Notes under the pieces: model-generated
The model's input: only the letters and a program-made list of their open reading frames with translations
Told to the model about the DNA's origin: nothing
Databases searched by the model: none
Shown here: positions 61,805 through 64,000 of the stretch, in pieces
Position numbering within the stretch: position 1 is the stretch's first letter
Layout: the number at the start of each line of letters is the position of its first letter
Source of the DNA: an uncultured Bryobacterales bacterium
GTDB taxonomy: Bacteria; Acidobacteriota; Terriglobia; Bryobacterales; UBA6623
NCBI GenBank assembly: GCA_951813065.1
Contig: CATOTH010000005.1
Location: 434,001-498,000 of the forward strand
Direction: 5' to 3'
Length of the DNA stretch: 64,000 nucleotides
Program-made: the position numbers and the translations under genes

Positions 61805-62710
61805 ATGACGAGGATCGCGAAAGACATCATGGTCACCAAGTTGGTGACGCTGGAACCGGAAACCCCGGTGTTGCTGGGGATACAGAAGCTGATTCGCTCC
61901 AACATCAAGGGAGCTCCCGTGGTCGACCGTGACCGCAACTACCTGGGCATTTTCACGGAACGTTGCTGTCTCAACGTGCTGACGAGGCTCCTCGACAGGC
62001 GGGGCTGGGCGCACCCAGCCGGCGCTGGGCCGGTCACTTGCGGCGACATCATGACCCGCAAGCTGTGGACTCTGTCCCCCCAGATGGACGCCTTCGACGC
62101 GGTGAACTTCCTCCTCGCACACCGTATATCGGGAGCTCCCGTCGTGGACTCCGAGCGGAGATTTCTCGGGGTGTTCTCCGAGTCTCGCAGCATGCGTGTC
62201 TTGATCGGCGCGATCTACGACAGCCTGCCAGGCGCGGAAGTACGTAGCTACATGGACGGCAACCCGGAACGGCTTGTGAGCGAAGAAATCGGGATTCAGG
62301 AGATCGCCAACCGGTTCCTCACCCGCCCGTACCGACGCTTGCCCGTGGTGCGCGACCGGCGGGTCCTGGGACAGGTCAGCCGGCAGGACGTGCTTTCGCA
62401 GGCGTCGGCGCTGGTCGACGCCCTGCTGAAAGCCAACGAGGGATCGGGACGGTCGTGGACCGTCTCGGCGTTCATGGATTCCAGGGCCCGGACTATCGAT
62501 GAGTCGACGGACCTGTTCAGCATCGCCGGTATCTTCCGAGAGACGTCCCGGCGGAGGCTGCCCGTGCTTCAAGACGAGCGGCTGGTGGGCCAGATCACGA
62601 GGAAAACCCTGCTTCGCGCTGCGAATAACGTCCTGAATCGCCCGGCTGCCAAGGCCGTCCAGCCGCTCTATTTCGCTTCAGTCCCAGACGCCAGCCCGCC
62701 GGGAGCATAG
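61805..62710 (+). CDS. Four-CBS-domain protein
   Basis: A 301-residue cytoplasmic protein made of four CBS motifs (two Bateman modules) and no other domain: AKDIMVTKLVTLEPETPVLLG ... GAPVVDRDRNYLGIFTE; CGDIMTRKLWTLSPQMDAFD ... GAPVVDSERRFLGVFSE; MDGNPERLVSEEIGIQEIAN ... RRLPVVRDRRVLGQVSR; and MDSRARTIDESTDLFSIAGI ... RRLPVLQDERLVGQITR. Such modules bind adenine nucleotides (AMP, ATP, c-di-AMP, SAM) and regulate partner proteins. ATG 61805 follows GGAGG. trxB begins 60 nt downstream; a redox/energy-sensing link is plausible, because some CBS proteins modulate thioredoxin systems in plants, but that is inference. Confidence 0.9.
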   Translation: MTRIAKDIMVTKLVTLEPETPVLLGIQKLIRSNIKGAPVVDRDRNYLGIFTERCCLNVLTRLLDRRGWAHPAGAGPVTCGDIMTRKLWTLSPQMDAFDAVNFLLAHRISGAPVVDSERRFLGVFSESRSMRVLIGAIYDSLPGAEVRSYMDGNPERLVSEEIGIQEIANRFLTRPYRRLPVVRDRRVLGQVSRQDVLSQASALVDALLKANEGSGRSWTVSAFMDSRARTIDESTDLFSIAGIFRETSRRRLPVLQDERLVGQITRKTLLRAANNVLNRPAAKAVQPLYFASVPDASPPGA

Positions 62711-62770
62711 GCCTCTCGTCCGTACCGATAGAATGGGGTTCTCGGTCCGCATCCGCGCGGACTTGGACCC

Positions 62771-63691
62771 ATGCACAACATCATCGTTATCGGATCGGGC
62801 TGCGCCGGAAACACGGCAGCCATTTACGCCGCGCGTGCCAGCCTCGAGCCGTTGGTCGTGGAGGGGCTGGAGGCCGGCGGTCAACTCACGCTCACAACGG
62901 ATGTGGAGAACTTTCCCGGGTTTCCAGAGGGGATCATGGGACCTGATCTCGTCGAGCGGATGAAGCAGCAGGCCCAGCGTTTCGGCGCGACCTACAAGCA
63001 GGGGGAAGTCACGAGAGCGGACCTTTCCTCCCGTCCATTCAAACTGTGGATCGGAGACCAAGAGCTCGAAACCAAGACCTTGGTCGTTGCATCCGGCGCG
63101 TCGGCCCGTTGGCTGGGTCTCGACTCGGAACAGGCCCTCATCGGCCACGGAGTGAGTTCTTGCGCGACTTGCGACGGCTTCTTCTTTCGCGGCCAGCCCG
63201 TGACGGTCGTCGGCGGCGGCGACAGCGCGATGGAAGAGGCGCTCTTCCTGACAAAGTTCGCCACCGAGGTCGCCGTCGTCCATCGGCGCGAGGCCTTCCG
63301 AGCTTCGAAGATCATGCTCGACAGAGCCAGGGCGAACGACAAGATCCGTTGGATCACAAATGCCGCCGTGACTGCCGTCGAGGATCCGGACGCTCGGTCC
63401 GTGAAGAACGTGAGACTCCGCAGCACGGTCGACAGCAAGGAGTGGGACCATCCCACGAACGCCTTGTTCCTGGCGATCGGGCACATCCCCAATACGGAGA
63501 TTTTTCGAGGGCAACTCGACCTTGACGATCAGGGCTACATCGTTTCCTACGGGGGAGCTCGCACCAATATCCCCGGCGTGTTCCACGCCGGGGACGTGCA
63601 AGACCGGGTGTACCGGCAGGCCATCACGGCAGCCGGCGCCGGCTGCATGGCGGCGATCGAGGCCGAGCGCTTGCTGGAGTCCGAAGAGTAG
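62771..63691 (+). CDS. trxB: Thioredoxin-disulfide reductase
   Basis: A 306-residue flavoenzyme reducing thioredoxin with NADPH. The FAD motif is NIIVIGSGCAGNTAAIYAARA (GSGCAG where GSGPAG is usual), the redox-active cysteines are in SSCATCDGFFF, the NADPH motif is VTVVGGGDSAMEEALFL followed by HRREAFRAS, and the C-terminal FAD motif is GVFHAGDVQDRVYRQAITAAGAGCMAA. Length and order match low-molecular-weight TrxB. It follows the CBS gene by 60 nt and is probably cotranscribed with it. The Pro-to-Cys change at the first glycine loop is mildly unusual. Confidence 0.95.
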   Translation: MHNIIVIGSGCAGNTAAIYAARASLEPLVVEGLEAGGQLTLTTDVENFPGFPEGIMGPDLVERMKQQAQRFGATYKQGEVTRADLSSRPFKLWIGDQELETKTLVVASGASARWLGLDSEQALIGHGVSSCATCDGFFFRGQPVTVVGGGDSAMEEALFLTKFATEVAVVHRREAFRASKIMLDRARANDKIRWITNAAVTAVEDPDARSVKNVRLRSTVDSKEWDHPTNALFLAIGHIPNTEIFRGQLDLDDQGYIVSYGGARTNIPGVFHAGDVQDRVYRQAITAAGAGCMAAIEAERLLESEE

Positions 63692-64000
63692 CTCCCGGTC
63701 CGGCGCACCACCGGCAGACGCGCTTGCCGTTCGATCAGGCGGACCTGCCGCATCGGATGATTGCAGGAACGGGAATCGAGTACAGTATTATAGTTTATCT
63801 ATCTTATTGGTCCGACTTTGGTTCATGCTAGATTTTATCTATATTTTGAGGGGGGAGAGGCAGTCGGAAAACCCGCACCGGTGCTCGATTCGCGCGCACT
63901 GCCTGCCAAGCCGAACCATGGCCTTTGGAAAAGCACGGCTGCAGGGACCATGCCGCGGGCGAATCTGAGCCGACCCTGGGCTATAATCCGGGCTTATGGT
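63692..64000. other. Intergenic region with AT-rich island and promoter at window end
   Basis: About 300 nt without a gene. From 63775 to 63850 the sequence is strikingly AT-rich for this genome and carries TTTATCTAT twice (63794-63802 and 63834-63842). At the end TATAAT (63982-63987) stands 8 nt before an ATG at 63996, probably the start of the next gene, which is cut by the window. Confidence 0.5.
63982..63987 (+). promoter_or_regulatory. Putative -10 box of the next gene
   Basis: Perfect TATAAT 8 nt before ATG 63996, which would give a leaderless transcript. The gene itself lies outside the window. Confidence 0.4.

Noticed and set aside
1-64000. CRISPR array or tandem repeat locus
   Set aside because: No regularly spaced direct repeats of 20-40 nt were seen anywhere; the only long repeats belong to the RIT ends.

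Overview
The window is GC-rich bacterial chromosome, most likely from an Acidobacteriota lineage related to Solibacter/Bryobacterales. The best evidence is the C-terminal domain of the protein at 15655-17571, which has the pattern of the 'Solibacter uncharacterized C-terminal domain' (TIGR03437). It is supported by a 1184-residue Oar-like TonB-dependent receptor with an N-terminal carboxypeptidase-regulatory domain, many S1-type sulfatases, secreted quinoproteins, and a TamA/TamB outer-membrane system showing a Gram-negative envelope. The lineage is inferred from gene content. No rRNA, tRNA or CRISPR array was found.

Layout. 1-3.1 kb: a partial Tat-type sulfatase and a PQQ dehydrogenase (minus strand). 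3.1-7.9 kb: a nested mobile element. A TnpB gene of IS200/IS605 type is split by a three-recombinase (RIT, recombinase-in-trio) element with 38-bp perfect terminal inverted repeats; precise excision would restore TnpB. 8.1-10 kb: a thiamine-diphosphate enzyme with a Tat-like leader. 10.2-13.7 kb: decayed or accessory material (PIN-domain remnant, DUF2272 secreted protein, small ORFs, a 5'-truncated SulP transporter). 13.9-20.6 kb: oxidative carbohydrate genes (GMC oxidoreductase, glucose/sorbosone dehydrogenase-like protein, FAD oxidoreductase, sialidase-like lipoprotein). 20.6-25 kb: VapBC remnant, MurJ, sulfatase. 25.3-32.9 kb: TonB-dependent receptor and a DUF3526-type ABC exporter. 33.1-36 kb: ThuA-like protein, NfeD-like membrane protein, TPR lipoprotein. 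36.1-41.4 kb: a tightly overlapping five-gene operon (unknown secreted protein, membrane-fusion protein, TPR protein, FtsX/MacB-type permease, TolC) with no ATPase gene. 41.6-47.4 kb: sulfatase, DUF3604 protein, RmuC, ThiF-like E1 enzyme. 47.6-55.2 kb: Omp85 protein - SurA-like chaperone - TamB operon. 55.2-64 kb: TsaD, three sulfatases, a small structured transcription unit with an 18-codon ORF, a CBS-domain protein and thioredoxin reductase.

How it fits together. Six sulfatases, a large TonB-dependent receptor, a sialidase-like propeller, a ThuA protein and several secreted oxidoreductases suggest a scavenger of complex, probably sulfated, polysaccharides or glycoconjugates. Four of the sulfatases carry lipoprotein signals, one has a Tat signal and one a plain Sec signal. 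All six keep the cysteine that is converted to formylglycine, but no maturase is visible here.

The least explained objects are the RIT-in-TnpB nesting with its unusual left end, the approximately 250-nt transcription unit at 59540-59826 with a 13-nt perfect Shine-Dalgarno, and the ATPase-less efflux operon.
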